From Bacillota bacterium (lineage in GTDB: Bacteria; Bacillota; Clostridia; Oscillospirales; Oscillospiraceae), in contig JAEXCS010000020.1 of assembly GCA_023402075.1 (NCBI GenBank), forward strand, positions 61,309 to 125,308: DNA of 64,000 nucleotides, read 5' to 3'. The position numbers and the translations under genes were made by a program. This document shows positions 42,620 to 51,444 of this stretch, piece after piece. The notes under the pieces are model-generated. The model made no database searches, was not told where the DNA came from, and saw nothing but the letters and a program-made list of their open reading frames with translations. Numbering within the stretch: the first letter of the stretch is position 1; every line of letters starts with the position of its first letter.

Positions 42620-43819
42620 TCAGTCATAATGCAGCGCATCAATGGGATTCAGCCGCGCCGCCTTTTTTGCCGGCAAATATCCAAACACGATGCCGATAAA
42701 CGTGGAAATTCCAAACGCGCCCAGCACGGCGCCAAGGGAGGGGCTGACGGTCAGGTTTTCCTGCATCAGCGCCGTGACGACAATGGTGGCGATGGAAGAA
42801 AGTCCGTATCCCACGGTGATGCCCAGCACACCGCCAAGGGCCGAGGTTGTGGCGGCTTCTATGACGAACTGCTGCATAATATACCGCTCCTTGGCACCCA
42901 GCGCCTTGCGGATGCCAATTTCCCGCGTCCGCTCCGTAACGGACACCAGCATGATATTCATGATTCCAATGCCGCCCACCACCAGAGAGATGGCGGCAAT
43001 GCCCGCCAGAATTCCAATCATCACGTTAATCATGGCATTCATAGCGTCAAGCATCTCTGCCATGCTGATGACCCGATATGCGTCGTCATCGGAAAAAATG
43101 TCGTAGAGGTAATCCTCCACAATGGTCACGCAGGTGGCGGCCTGCGTTTCGTCCACCACGGTAAGGGTATAGCTGCTGATCGTGCCGGTATAGGACATGC
43201 GCGCCGCGGTGGAATAGGGAAGGAACACGCAGTCATCCGTTCCGCCTTCTTCCATCTCACCATCGGTTTCCTGCGTCATAACGCCCACAATCAAAAAGCT
43301 TTTTCCACTCAGTCGAATGGTCTTTCCCACGGCGTTTCCGCCGTAATAGGTGCTGTTGAGATAGTTTCCCACCACGCAGACATTTCTCCGTTTTGCCACA
43401 TCCACATACTGAAGACCCCGTCCTGAAGAAACCGTATAGCTCTTCATGTCGAAATATGCCTCACTGACACCTGTAACAGTGGTGGATGACGGGCTTTCCG
43501 TTCCAATTTTAACGGTGCCGGAAAAACTGACCGTCGGGGAAATCTGGTCAAAATACTCGGGATTTTCCTCAACCAGTGCATACATCTGCGTCTCGGACAC
43601 ACTGCGGGAGCTGCCCCGGCCCATAATGTTCACCGACACCGTATTTGTTCCCATGTCGGCAAATTGGTCGCGCATATACTTTTCCATGCCGTTTCCAAGG
43701 CCCACAATCACAATCACCGCCGCAATGCCGATGATAATCCCCAGCATTGTCAAAAAGGTGCGCATTCTGTTGCCCTTAATATTTTTAACAGCAAGCTGGA
43801 AGGCTTCCGTCAGTTTCAT
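42620..43819 (-). CDS. MacB-type ABC transporter permease (FtsX family)
   Basis: A 399-residue permease. TM1 is at about 20-42 (MRTFLTMLGIIIGIAAVIVIVGLG), a large extracellular MacB-like domain spans about 45-270, and three more helices are at about 272-300, 325-350 and 360-385, with the conserved SVTERTREIGIRKALGAK coupling loop between TM2 and TM3. Four-helix MacB/FtsX proteins are mechanotransmitters driving export of peptides, toxins or lipoproteins rather than pumping through the membrane. The ATG overlaps the ATPase stop (ATGA). Confidence 0.88.
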   Translation of the reverse strand: MKLTEAFQLAVKNIKGNRMRTFLTMLGIIIGIAAVIVIVGLGNGMEKYMRDQFADMGTNTVSVNIMGRGSSRSVSETQMYALVEENPEYFDQISPTVSFSGTVKIGTESPSSTTVTGVSEAYFDMKSYTVSSGRGLQYVDVAKRRNVCVVGNYLNSTYYGGNAVGKTIRLSGKSFLIVGVMTQETDGEMEEGGTDDCVFLPYSTAARMSYTGTISSYTLTVVDETQAATCVTIVEDYLYDIFSDDDAYRVISMAEMLDAMNAMINVMIGILAGIAAISLVVGGIGIMNIMLVSVTERTREIGIRKALGAKERYIMQQFVIEAATTSALGGVLGITVGYGLSSIATIVVTALMQENLTVSPSLGAVLGAFGISTFIGIVFGYLPAKKAARLNPIDALHYD

Positions 43820-44553
43820 TGTCCGCCCCCCATTCCCGAAAAGCTTGACGACACCACCGCTTCCGGCGCGTGGGAATCTCCGTCGTAAATGACCCGTCCG
43901 TCCTCCAGACGGATAATGCGCTGGGCCTGCACGGCGATGGAGTTATCGTGGGTGATGAGAACCACGGTATTTCCCGCGGCATGAAGCTGCTGCAAAAGCG
44001 TCAGCACATCCCTTCCCGTGTGGGAATCCAGCGCGCCCGTCGGCTCGTCGGCCAGAATCACCGCAGGCTCTCCCACCAGCGCGCGGGCAATGGAAACTCT
44101 CTGCTGCTGGCCTCCGGAGAGCTGGGCAGGCCGGTGGTTAATCTTACTTCCAAGCCCCACCATCTCCAGCGCCACCTTGGCCCGTTCCCTCCGTTCCCCT
44201 TTGGGAACTCCGGCATACATCATGGGGACCTCCACATTTTCCAGCAGCGTCAGCTTTGGAAGCAAATTATACTGCTGAAAAATGAAGCCCAGCATCTTAT
44301 TGCGGATTTCGGCAAGCTGGTCTTTATCCAGTGAGCCAACATCCCGTCCGTCCAGCAAATATTTACCGTCGGTTGGAACGTCCAGACATCCAATAATATT
44401 CATGCAGGTGGATTTTCCGGATCCGGACTGACCCACAATGGCCACAAACTCGCCTCTTTGGATATTCATGGAAATGTGGTCTGCGGCCCGGACAACGGAA
44501 TCCCCCATCTCATAAACCTTGGATACATCCTGAAATTCAATCAGAGCGCTCAT
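43816..44553 (-). CDS. MacB/LolD-type ABC transporter ATPase
   Basis: A 245-residue ATPase with Walker A GQSGSGKST at 41-49, the Q loop at about 93 (FQQYNLLPKLT), signature LSGGQ at 145-149 and Walker B VILADEPTGALD at 165-176. The sequence after Walker A (CMNIIGCLDVPTDGKYLLDG) is typical of the MacB/LolD group. The C-terminal 20 residues (SHAPEAVVSSSFSGMGGGQ) are an unusual Gly/Ser tail. It is overlapped at both ends by its operon partners (adaptor stop and permease start), which shows tight translational coupling. Confidence 0.9.
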   Translation of the reverse strand: MSALIEFQDVSKVYEMGDSVVRAADHISMNIQRGEFVAIVGQSGSGKSTCMNIIGCLDVPTDGKYLLDGRDVGSLDKDQLAEIRNKMLGFIFQQYNLLPKLTLLENVEVPMMYAGVPKGERRERAKVALEMVGLGSKINHRPAQLSGGQQQRVSIARALVGEPAVILADEPTGALDSHTGRDVLTLLQQLHAAGNTVVLITHDNSIAVQAQRIIRLEDGRVIYDGDSHAPEAVVSSSFSGMGGGQ

Positions 44554-46277
44554 TCCATCGGCCCTCCGCCGCCTCCGCCTCCGTTGGGGCCGCCGCTGGG
44601 ACCTCCTCCGCCCCCTCCGTTGGGGCCGCCCATTTCCCCGCTGTCGGGGCCGCCGCCCATCATCATATCCATTCCGGAGGAGCTGCTGGAAGCCGGCAAA
44701 TAGGCCACCGTATCGCCCTCCTGAAGTCCGGAGGTAATTTCAATGTAATCGTCGTTACTGACGCCGGTTTCCACGGACACATAGACATAGTTATCCGGTG
44801 CTTTGTCTTCCAGCGCGTTGGCCGCACTGGGAGAATCGGCGGTAATCAGCACTTTGTTTCCCCGCTCCAGCGCGGCGCTGGGGATGGAAAGTGCGTTGTC
44901 GTTTTCAGCAAGCACAATTTCCGCGTCCACGTTCATGCCGGGCCAAAGATCGCCGTAGTCATCAATTCGGACGGTAACGGGATAAGTGGTGGCGCTGTTA
45001 CTGGTGGTTCCCGCCATGGAAATTTTCGTCACCTGTCCGGTAAAGGTTTTTCCCTCCACGGCGTCTGCCGTAATGGTCACATCTTGCCCCACCGTCACCT
45101 GCGTAATATCCAGCTCATCCACGCTGAGTGTCATTTCAAGATAGCTCAGATCGTAAATAATACAAAGCGTATTGCCGGATTCCACCTTTTCACCGGCCTT
45201 GATTTGTTTATCCACAATGGTTCCGTCAATGGGGGATGTAATGGTGTAATCCTCCAACTGCTTCTGGGAGGTTTCCATACTCAGCTCCGCGCTTTTAAGG
45301 CTATCCTCCGCAGACTGAACCGAGTCGTTGGCCGCATTGGCGGCAAAGGTTACAATGGCTTGCCCGGCGGATACCTTGCCGCCCTCTTTCACATTGACGG
45401 CGGCTACCGTGCCGCCGGAGGACGCGGTGACATCCTCCGCAGAACGATATTCCAGTGTCGCGTTTTCACTGGAGCCGCTGCCGTTTATGGTGGCGGTGGC
45501 GGCTTGCGTATCCGTCAGGCCACCGGGATTGGCCACGGAGATCGTCACACTGCGTACAATGCGGTTTCCGGTAAGTACCGTGTCGGCGGCAGAGATCGCA
45601 GTCACTGTTCCAGTAAGCATCTCAAAGGAGCCGTCTAACACCACGGAAGCACTCTGCCCCACATAAAAGCTTTTTGCATCATCCGATGCGAAAGACACCT
45701 TCAGCGTCATGGAGGAGTTATCCCGCACAGTGGCAACTGTCTGCCCTGCTTTTACCACGTCGCCCGCTTTCACATTCAAGGAGGCAACGGTGCCCGACAC
45801 GGGAGACTGAGCATAGGCCGCCTTCTCATAGCTGCGCTGGGCCTGATTCAGCGAGAGCTGAGCCTTTTCCAGATTGCTGCTGACATCGGAGCTGTCCAAC
45901 TCATAGAGAACGGTATCCTTAGTAACCGTATCCCCTTCTTCAAAATTGGCCGATAAAATTTCGCCTTCCTTCAGCGTGGTGACAGTATAGGCGTTAGCCG
46001 GCTGAAGGGTGCCGGTACCGCTGAGCGCCTGCGTAATCGCGCGATAGGATACGTCCTCCTGCGTGTAAGTAATGGCGGAGGCATCCCTACTTTTGCTGCA
46101 GCCCCGCAGCACCGAAGATACCACCAATACCAGCACAACGGCCAGAATCAGCCACTTGCGCAGCTTCTTCCGGCCCCACAGACCCTTCAGCTTTTCAATC
46201 ACGCCAAGTCCTCTTTTTTTTGCCGGACTGCTGTCCAGCTCCTGTACCTCTTCGTTTTTCTGCAATTCTTCTTTCAT
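44550..46277 (-). CDS. Membrane-fusion/HlyD-type adaptor protein of the ABC exporter
   Basis: A 575-residue adaptor. A cytosolic basic N-terminus is followed by a membrane helix at about 40-57 (WLILAVVLVLVVSSVL), a split biotinyl-lipoyl domain (about 75-130 and 270-300), a helical hairpin (SLNQAQRSYEKAA and SVQSAEDSLKSAELSMETSQKQLEDY), beta-barrel and membrane-proximal domains (VTVRIDDYGDLWPGMNVDAEIVL). The tail is extremely Gly/Pro-rich (the last 40 residues). I chose the ATG at 46277 because GAGGAA lies about 5 bases upstream; the ATG at 46289 is too close to its own site. In Gram-positives such adaptors work with MacB-like pairs without an outer-membrane channel. Confidence 0.85.
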   Translation of the reverse strand: MKEELQKNEEVQELDSSPAKKRGLGVIEKLKGLWGRKKLRKWLILAVVLVLVVSSVLRGCSKSRDASAITYTQEDVSYRAITQALSGTGTLQPANAYTVTTLKEGEILSANFEEGDTVTKDTVLYELDSSDVSSNLEKAQLSLNQAQRSYEKAAYAQSPVSGTVASLNVKAGDVVKAGQTVATVRDNSSMTLKVSFASDDAKSFYVGQSASVVLDGSFEMLTGTVTAISAADTVLTGNRIVRSVTISVANPGGLTDTQAATATINGSGSSENATLEYRSAEDVTASSGGTVAAVNVKEGGKVSAGQAIVTFAANAANDSVQSAEDSLKSAELSMETSQKQLEDYTITSPIDGTIVDKQIKAGEKVESGNTLCIIYDLSYLEMTLSVDELDITQVTVGQDVTITADAVEGKTFTGQVTKISMAGTTSNSATTYPVTVRIDDYGDLWPGMNVDAEIVLAENDNALSIPSAALERGNKVLITADSPSAANALEDKAPDNYVYVSVETGVSNDDYIEITSGLQEGDTVAYLPASSSSSGMDMMMGGGPDSGEMGGPNGGGGGGPSGGPNGGGGGGGPME

Positions 46278-46426
46278 ACGATTCCTCATTTCCTTACATA
46301 AGCCTCGTATTTGGCCCTGCGCCGGGTTATGTGTTTACAAAACATTTTCCATGATTCACCTTGAACAAAGCTTGAAACCCCGCACGGTATCGGGAATTCT
46401 TTTTTCGTCGGCCAAACGCAACATTT

Positions 46427-46444
46427 TATTGTATTATAACAATA
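46427..46444. promoter_or_regulatory. Inverted repeat upstream of the exporter operon
   Basis: TATTGT and ACAATA flank a 6-base centre (ATTATA) in the 304-base gap between jag and the adaptor gene. On the minus strand a TTGACT lies upstream, so the dyad sits where a repressor could act. The rest of the gap holds only the jag terminator and AT-rich sequence. Confidence 0.4.
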
Positions 46445-46540
46445 GTACAAAATTTAGAAAAGTCAAGTGTTTTATATAAATTTTACAGCTTTTTTGTGCA
46501 AACAACACACGCCAGCGCCCCTTATTTCCACTTTCAAAGT

Positions 46541-46581
46541 AAAAAAGAACGGCAAGGTGTGGCCACCTTGCCGTTTTTTTC
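46541..46581. terminator. Terminator of the rpmH-jag operon
   Basis: An 11-base-pair stem (46549-46559 with 46564-46574) and TGGC loop. Runs of A on the left and T on the right would allow termination in both directions; for jag the minus-strand tail is CTTTTTT. Confidence 0.8.
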
Positions 46582-46593
46582 ATATTTACCTTT

Positions 46594-47436
46594 TCAGCGC
46601 ACGTAGGACACCACAACCCGCCGATTGGGGTCACTTCCGATGGAACCGGTCGCTACGTTTAGCTCATCCTGCAAGGCGGCGTGGATAATATGACGCTCGT
46701 AGGCGTTCATGGGCTCCAGCGTCACGCTGCGGCGGTATTTAACTACCTTCACCGCTACCTTACGGGCCAGATGGTTCAGGCTTTCTTCCCGCTTGGCACG
46801 ATAGTTCTCCGCATCCACAGCGACGCGGACCCGGCTTGTTCCCGCACGGTTCACACAGTAACCGGTGAGCTGCTGAATTGCATCCAGCGTCTCGCCCCGT
46901 CGTCCGATAATCTGCCCCATGCCGGAGCCATCCAAAATCACCTGATACCTGCCTTTTTCCGGAAGGTACACGCGAATCTGCGCTTCCACTTCCATCTTCT
47001 CCAGAAGTCCAGATAAGAAATCACGGATTTCCGTCGCCTTTTCGTCCTGCACCTCTTCTCCCAAGCGCGTTGAGACTTGGGCAACCGGCGCGGGCCGGGC
47101 CTCTTTGGGGGAAGGTTCGCTGGTCTTTTGTGCAGGCACGGATGCGGGCTTTTCTGCCCGGGGCGCAGGTTTTACCGCGGGCTTTACCGCAGGCTTGGCG
47201 ATGGGTTTGCTCTCGACCCTCGGTTTGGCGGGGGCGATGACCGGAGCGGCGGGCTTTTCCTCTTCTCCTTCATAGGTCACACGAACCTTGGCGGGCGCGC
47301 TTCCAATGCCCAGAAAGCCGGATTTGGCCCGCTCCAAAATTTCAACGGACACATCGTCCCGCTCCATATTCAACTGTGAAAGGGCGCGGGCAATGGCTTC
47401 CTCCTCCGTCTTGCCCGTTACGTCAATATAACTCAT
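46594..47436 (-). CDS. khpB: RNA-binding protein Jag/KhpB
   Basis: A 280-residue protein with a Jag_N domain (1-50, GKTEEEAIARALSQLNMERDDVSVEILERAKSGFLGIG), a long Lys/Pro/Ala-rich linker (about 58-125), a KH domain (about 130-205, GSGMGQIIGRRGETLDAIQQLTGY) and an R3H domain (about 215-275, ending SDPNRRVVVSYVR). KhpB pairs with KhpA to bind RNA and influences cell elongation and sporulation in Firmicutes. GGAG precedes the ATG. It is the last gene of the rpmH-rnpA-yidD-yidC-jag group. Confidence 0.92.
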   Translation of the reverse strand: MSYIDVTGKTEEEAIARALSQLNMERDDVSVEILERAKSGFLGIGSAPAKVRVTYEGEEEKPAAPVIAPAKPRVESKPIAKPAVKPAVKPAPRAEKPASVPAQKTSEPSPKEARPAPVAQVSTRLGEEVQDEKATEIRDFLSGLLEKMEVEAQIRVYLPEKGRYQVILDGSGMGQIIGRRGETLDAIQQLTGYCVNRAGTSRVRVAVDAENYRAKREESLNHLARKVAVKVVKYRRSVTLEPMNAYERHIIHAALQDELNVATGSIGSDPNRRVVVSYVR

Positions 47437-47448
47437 GGCAAAAGCTCC

Positions 47449-48600
47449 TTATTTCTCGTTGGAATCGCCGTACCGATTCTCCTGATAGGCGCGGCCGCGG
47501 GCATAAGGACGGTCGCCCATGCGGCCGTTTTCATTGGTGCTGGCTTTTTTTGGCTTGCTGCTCTTAGCATCCTGAGCGGCCTTGCGCTTTTCCTTCAGAG
47601 AGGGCTTCAGAGCCTGCTGCTGGCGCAGCTCTTCCTGCTTGCCCCGGGCCTCTTCCTGACGGCGGCGGCGGTCGGCCTCAATGGTCTCCTGACGCTGATT
47701 TTCTTCTTCTTCAATCTTCTGGTTATAGAACTTGCCCATAAACCACTCCTGCACTGCGGAGAAAGCACTCTGCGCAATCCAGTAAACGCACAATGCGGCG
47801 GGCAGCGTAAAGCCGATCCACAGAGACATCAGCGGCATCATCCACAGCATTGTCTTCATCTGCCGGGCGGCGGGACTGCTTTTATCCTGTCCTGCCATGG
47901 ACGCCATGCTCATCAAGAAGCTGAGTCCGGCGGAAATCACGGGCATCAGAATGACGCCGATGTTGGCCCAGGTAAAGGTAAACGCCTTAAGCACATTGCT
48001 GGGCAGAACCGACAGGTCCATTCCAAGGAAGCTGTAATTCACGCTGATCCAGCCGGGGATGCTGGCGGCAAAGTCGGGAAGCTGGGTGTTGATGGCGTTG
48101 ACCATCATAATCTGACCAAAGGAAGTGACCTGCAAAACCCCGTCCTTCGTCGTGGTGGCAATGTCCGCAATATTCACGCCGGCAGATTGCAGCGCGGCAA
48201 GTGCCGAATCCACCACACTTGCGTCCAGCATCATGAAATGGGTGATGGGCTGGCGGATAATGGCATACAGCGCAATCAGGAAAAACATAGGAAGCATACT
48301 CCACAAGCAGCCGCTCATGGGGCTTACGCCCTGCTCGGCATACAGCTTTTGGGTTTCCTCCTGCTGTTTGGCCGGGTTATTGGCGTATTTCTTCTGAATT
48401 TCCTTCATCTTTCCGCTCATGCGGTTCATGCGGACCATGCTCTTCTTGCTCTTCATCTGGAACGGTAAAAGCACCAGCTTAATTACCAGCGTGAAGAAAA
48501 TCAGGGACAGACCATAGGAGCCGGTCATATTGTAAAACAACCGCAAAAGGGCGGCAAACGGGATACTGACGTAATATCCCATGGTTCCTAAAAATCCCAT
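47449..48600 (-). CDS. yidC: Membrane protein insertase YidC/OxaA
   Basis: A 383-residue YidC of the Gram-positive type. Helices lie at about 6-20, 28-50 (LSLIFFTLVIKLVLLPFQM), 98-115, 195-235 and 255-290, with a cytosolic hairpin (KSKKSMVRMNRMSGKMKEIQKKYANNPAKQQEE). In TM1 the hydrophilic-groove Arg of SpoIIIJ appears to be Lys (VIKLVLLPF). The C-terminal 95 residues are a strongly charged, basic tail (about 295-383) that could bind ribosomes. No lipobox is evident, unlike many Firmicutes YidC proteins. An AAAGGAG site precedes the ATG. Confidence 0.92.
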   Translation of the reverse strand: MGFLGTMGYYVSIPFAALLRLFYNMTGSYGLSLIFFTLVIKLVLLPFQMKSKKSMVRMNRMSGKMKEIQKKYANNPAKQQEETQKLYAEQGVSPMSGCLWSMLPMFFLIALYAIIRQPITHFMMLDASVVDSALAALQSAGVNIADIATTTKDGVLQVTSFGQIMMVNAINTQLPDFAASIPGWISVNYSFLGMDLSVLPSNVLKAFTFTWANIGVILMPVISAGLSFLMSMASMAGQDKSSPAARQMKTMLWMMPLMSLWIGFTLPAALCVYWIAQSAFSAVQEWFMGKFYNQKIEEEENQRQETIEADRRRRQEEARGKQEELRQQQALKPSLKEKRKAAQDAKSSKPKKASTNENGRMGDRPYARGRAYQENRYGDSNEK

Positions 48601-48634
48601 TGGAAGACTCCTTTGTGTACAAATCTTGCTACGC

Positions 48635-48844
48635 TCAGGGCACGGGGTCGTAGCCCCCCTTATGGAACGGGTTGCAGCGGAGAACGCGGCGCACAGACAA
48701 ATACCCGCCCTTCAGCGCACCATATTTTTCAATGGCCTCCAGCGCATATTGAGAGCAGGTGGGATAGAATCGGCAGCAGGGTGGACGAAATGGTGAGATG
48801 GCCCTTCGGTAAAATCTCACCAATAACAACAGCATCCGTTTCAC
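48635..48844 (-). CDS. yidD: Membrane protein insertion efficiency factor YidD
   Basis: A 69-residue protein with the family text LLLLVRFYRRAISPFRPPCCRFYPTCSQYALEAIEKYG and end CNPFHKGGYDPVP. YidD is a small amphipathic membrane-associated factor that helps YidC. The start is GTG at 48844, overlapping the rnpA stop (GTGA); a longer open frame to 49096 runs through rnpA and is not real. Position between rnpA and yidC is the classic one. Confidence 0.93.
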   Translation of the reverse strand: MKRMLLLLVRFYRRAISPFRPPCCRFYPTCSQYALEAIEKYGALKGGYLSVRRVLRCNPFHKGGYDPVP

Positions 48845-49188
48845 CCAAGTGTCTCCTCCAAAAGCCCCAGTTTCCCCGAAAGCTTTAAAAAGCTGGCATT
48901 CAGCTCTTCCCAAGGCATATTCACCGCCCGGTGGCGCGCCACCAAAACCATGTCGTAGCCCTGACGCATCAGGTGCTGATTCAGCCGATATGTCTCCCGC
49001 AGCCTGCGGCGTGCCCGGTTGCGCACCACTGCGTTTCCAAGCTTCGTAGACACGGTAACACCCAGCCGGTTGTGCCCCAGCCGGTTTTTTCGGCAATAAA
49101 TCACAAGCCCGCTTCCGGCGGCGGAAGCACCCTTGCCGTATAGACGGCGAAACTCATGATTTTTTTTCAGCGTAACGGCTTTTTTCAT
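48841..49188 (-). CDS. rnpA: Ribonuclease P protein component
   Basis: A 115-residue basic protein that partners the RNase P RNA in 5' processing of tRNA. It has KKNHEFRRLYGKGASAAGSGLVIYC at the start and the RNR helix NRARRRLRETYRLN (about 56-70). It lies between rpmH and yidD as usual. The catalytic RNA (rnpB) is not in this window. A stable hairpin (49241-49272) sits between rpmH and rnpA. Confidence 0.93.
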   Translation of the reverse strand: MKKAVTLKKNHEFRRLYGKGASAAGSGLVIYCRKNRLGHNRLGVTVSTKLGNAVVRNRARRRLRETYRLNQHLMRQGYDMVLVARHRAVNMPWEELNASFLKLSGKLGLLEETLG

Positions 49189-49240
49189 GCATTCTCCTGT
49201 TCGTTTCCGGTGACCGAGGATCTGCCGGCCAAGCCAATAA

Positions 49241-49272
49241 GGGACGGAGGAAAACCGGTTTCCTGCCGTCCC
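49241..49272 (-). other. Intercistronic hairpin between rpmH and rnpA
   Basis: GGGACGG (49241-49247) pairs with CCGTCCC (49266-49272), with a second inner stem. Without a clear T run, it may be a processing site or attenuator lowering rnpA relative to rpmH. Confidence 0.5.
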
Positions 49273-49324
49273 TGTCTATTTTGTTCAGCAGGTCCTCCGC
49301 GAGAAAAACCCCGCGCGCAGCAAC

Positions 49325-49465
49325 TTAGTAGCTGAGCTGAGCACGGCCCTTGGCGCGGCGGCGGGCAAGAACCTTGCGGCCGTTGGCTGTGGCCATCCGC
49401 TTGCGGAAGCCGTGGACCTTCTGTCCGTGGCGCTTCTTGGGCTGATAGGTACGTTTTGTCGCCAT
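49325..49465 (-). CDS. rpmH: Large ribosomal subunit protein bL34
   Basis: A 46-residue, highly basic protein: MATKRTYQPKKRHGQKVHGF then RKRMATANGRKVLARRRAKG. It is the classic bL34 next to the origin. AGGAGG lies shortly before the ATG at 49465; the frame continues 34 codons further but without conservation. It is the first gene of the operon that runs to jag. Confidence 0.95.
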   Translation of the reverse strand: MATKRTYQPKKRHGQKVHGFRKRMATANGRKVLARRRAKGRAQLSY

Positions 49466-49765
49466 GTTGAGACACCTCCTGTACTGAAATCTTTTCCGGC
49501 CGCCTATTATGACGGCTCTTACTCGACACGGCGTTTGTGCCGCGCAGTAAACAAATAAAAAGCGCAAATCTAGCGCTCGGAACAGTATACATGGAAATCA
49601 AAATACTGTCAATAAAAACTTGTAAACGCCGAAATTTTCAGGCAAATTGCCTTTTTTTGAGAACTTGATGATTAAAACCACAAGATGTCCATTTTTTTCT
49701 TCTTTCTTTTCCAGATATTGTGTTTTGCAGTTTAATCTTTTAATTCTTATTTATTAGAATAAGTG
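49466..49765. other. AT-rich rpmH-dnaA divergent intergenic region
   Basis: About 300 bases, markedly more AT-rich than the flanks, with long T runs. It should hold the rpmH promoter (minus) and the dnaA promoter (at its right end). I found no good DnaA box in it, so the origin elements appear to lie on the other side of dnaA. Confidence 0.6.
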
Positions 49766-49794
49766 TTGTTTTTTTTCACGTTTTTTGGTATAAT
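49766..49794 (+). promoter_or_regulatory. Promoter of dnaA
   Basis: TTGTTT (49766-49771), 17 bases, and TATAAT (49789-49794) with an extended TGG. It lies 50 bases upstream of the dnaA start and rules out the upstream ATG/TTG candidates at 49763 and 49805 as the main start. Confidence 0.75.
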
Positions 49795-49846
49795 CAGTGG
49801 GTATATGATTTCCCCTGTCCGCAGGGAAAGAGAGGTGTCTTTACTT

Positions 49847-51160
49847 TTGAATTCCGTAGCCGACGTCTGGACAAACGTCCTCACTCAGTTAAAACGCGAC
49901 CTCTCGGAGACCACCATTGCCACCTGGTTTGATGAACTGGAAGCCGTGGATCTCCGGGACGGCGTTTTTTATCTGCACTGTCCCAACGACTTCAAGAAAA
50001 ATTACATTGAGAGCCTGTTCGTAAAAAACATTAAAGCGGCCCTTCACGATATCTTTTCCACAGATTTAGAAGTAACTGTTCTTACGGCGGAGGAGTACGC
50101 CGTTTTTTCAGGCTGCGCCCAGAAAAAGAAATCGGAAGCATTTACCTCCGACGAATTTACCTTTGAGCGTTTTGTGGTGGGCTCCAGCAACAAGCTGGCC
50201 CACGCAGCCTGCATCTCCGTGGCGGAGCATCCGGCAAAAAACTACAATCCGCTGCTGATTTACGGGGATTCCGGTCTTGGAAAGACCCACCTGATTTACT
50301 CCATTGCCCACGTCATCAAAAAAGACGACCCAAATGCAAAAATCGCCTATGTAAAAGGCGATGACTTGACCAACGAATTGGTTGAAGCCATTCAGGGCGG
50401 CAAAACCGCCGAAATGCGGGAGAAATACCGCAAGGCCGATTTGTTTCTGGTGGATGACGTGCAGTTTATTGCCGGGCGCAAGCAGACACAGGAAGAATTT
50501 TTCCACACCTTCAATAATCTTTACGAGTCCGGAAAGCAAATCGTGCTTACCTCTGACCGTCCTCCCTCTGAAATGATGCAGCTGGAGGACCGGCTGCGCA
50601 CCCGATTTGAATGGGGTCTTCTGGTGGACGTGGCCCCGCCGGACTATGAAACCCGCATGGCCATTATTAAAAACAAGGCCGCTTTGCTTGGCATGGAAAT
50701 TCCCAACAAGGTTGCGGCATACATTGCCGAGCGCGTCACCTCCAATGTTCGTCAGCTTGAAGGCACCATCAACAAGCTTCTCGCCTATAAAGACCTTTTG
50801 GGCGATGATGTGGACGAGGATTTAGTAAAACGGGCCATTCAGGACATTCTCCGTCGGGGCGAAAATCTTCCCACCTCCGATTCCATCGTGGATTTTGTCT
50901 CCAAATACTACGGAGTGACCGCCGAAGTTATTCGCGGACAGCAGCGCGTGCGGGAAGCGGTAGCCGCCCGGCAGGTGGCTATGTACCTGATTCGCAGCAT
51001 GACCAACCTCTCCAGCGACGATATCGGCAAGTTTTTTGGAAACCGCGATCACTCTACTGTTCTTTACTCTATTGAGAAGGTAGAAAAGCAGATGAAGTCC
51101 GACGCAGGCTTTGCTGAAGCAGTGAAGGAGATCAAAACAAACATCAGCTCCAAGCACTGA
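49847..51160 (+). CDS. dnaA: Chromosomal replication initiator DnaA
   Basis: A 437-residue initiator. Domain I starts MNSVADVWTNVLTQLKRDLSETTIATWF; domain II is a short linker (about 85-100); the AAA+ domain III has Walker A GDSGLGKT at 140-147 and LFLVDDVQFI; domain IV carries the DnaA-box signature GNRDHSTVLYSIEKVEK. I chose TTG at 49847 because it matches the family N-terminus, sits 9 bases after GAGGTG and is downstream of the promoter. The ATG within the T-rich stretch upstream is before the transcription start. oriC follows directly. Confidence 0.95.
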   Translation: MNSVADVWTNVLTQLKRDLSETTIATWFDELEAVDLRDGVFYLHCPNDFKKNYIESLFVKNIKAALHDIFSTDLEVTVLTAEEYAVFSGCAQKKKSEAFTSDEFTFERFVVGSSNKLAHAACISVAEHPAKNYNPLLIYGDSGLGKTHLIYSIAHVIKKDDPNAKIAYVKGDDLTNELVEAIQGGKTAEMREKYRKADLFLVDDVQFIAGRKQTQEEFFHTFNNLYESGKQIVLTSDRPPSEMMQLEDRLRTRFEWGLLVDVAPPDYETRMAIIKNKAALLGMEIPNKVAAYIAERVTSNVRQLEGTINKLLAYKDLLGDDVDEDLVKRAIQDILRRGENLPTSDSIVDFVSKYYGVTAEVIRGQQRVREAVAARQVAMYLIRSMTNLSSDDIGKFFGNRDHSTVLYSIEKVEKQMKSDAGFAEAVKEIKTNISSKH

Positions 51161-51444
51161 GTTTTCCCCACTTCTCCTGTGGAAAAGGAAAACAGTTTTG
51201 TGGAAAACCGGGGTTTTTATACCCCTTGTGGAAAAACACCCTAGTTTTTCCTAATAGGCCGCTTAAAAACTTTTCCTGCGCTGACAGGCATTTCCGAGTT
51301 TTTCCACAGTTTTTGTCCCTCTACTATGACTATCACTAAAAAATATATCTTTCTTTTCTAAAAGAGCGCGAAAACTCAAATTTTCTCTTTGTACATCGGA
51401 TTTCACCAAAAAAAGAAAAGCTTCCGCAGAAAGGAAAAACGCCT
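51161..51444. other. Probable oriC: four DnaA boxes and AT-rich unwinding region
   Basis: Four copies of TTTTCCACA: 51178-51186, 51199-51207 and 51227-51235 on the minus strand, and 51300-51308 on the plus strand. Spacings of 21 and 28 bases separate the first three. An AT-rich tract (about 51325-51365) next to the fourth box is a candidate unwinding element. The usual bacterial consensus is TTATCCACA, so all four share the same T-for-A change at position 3. Position between dnaA and dnaN is typical. Confidence 0.85.
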
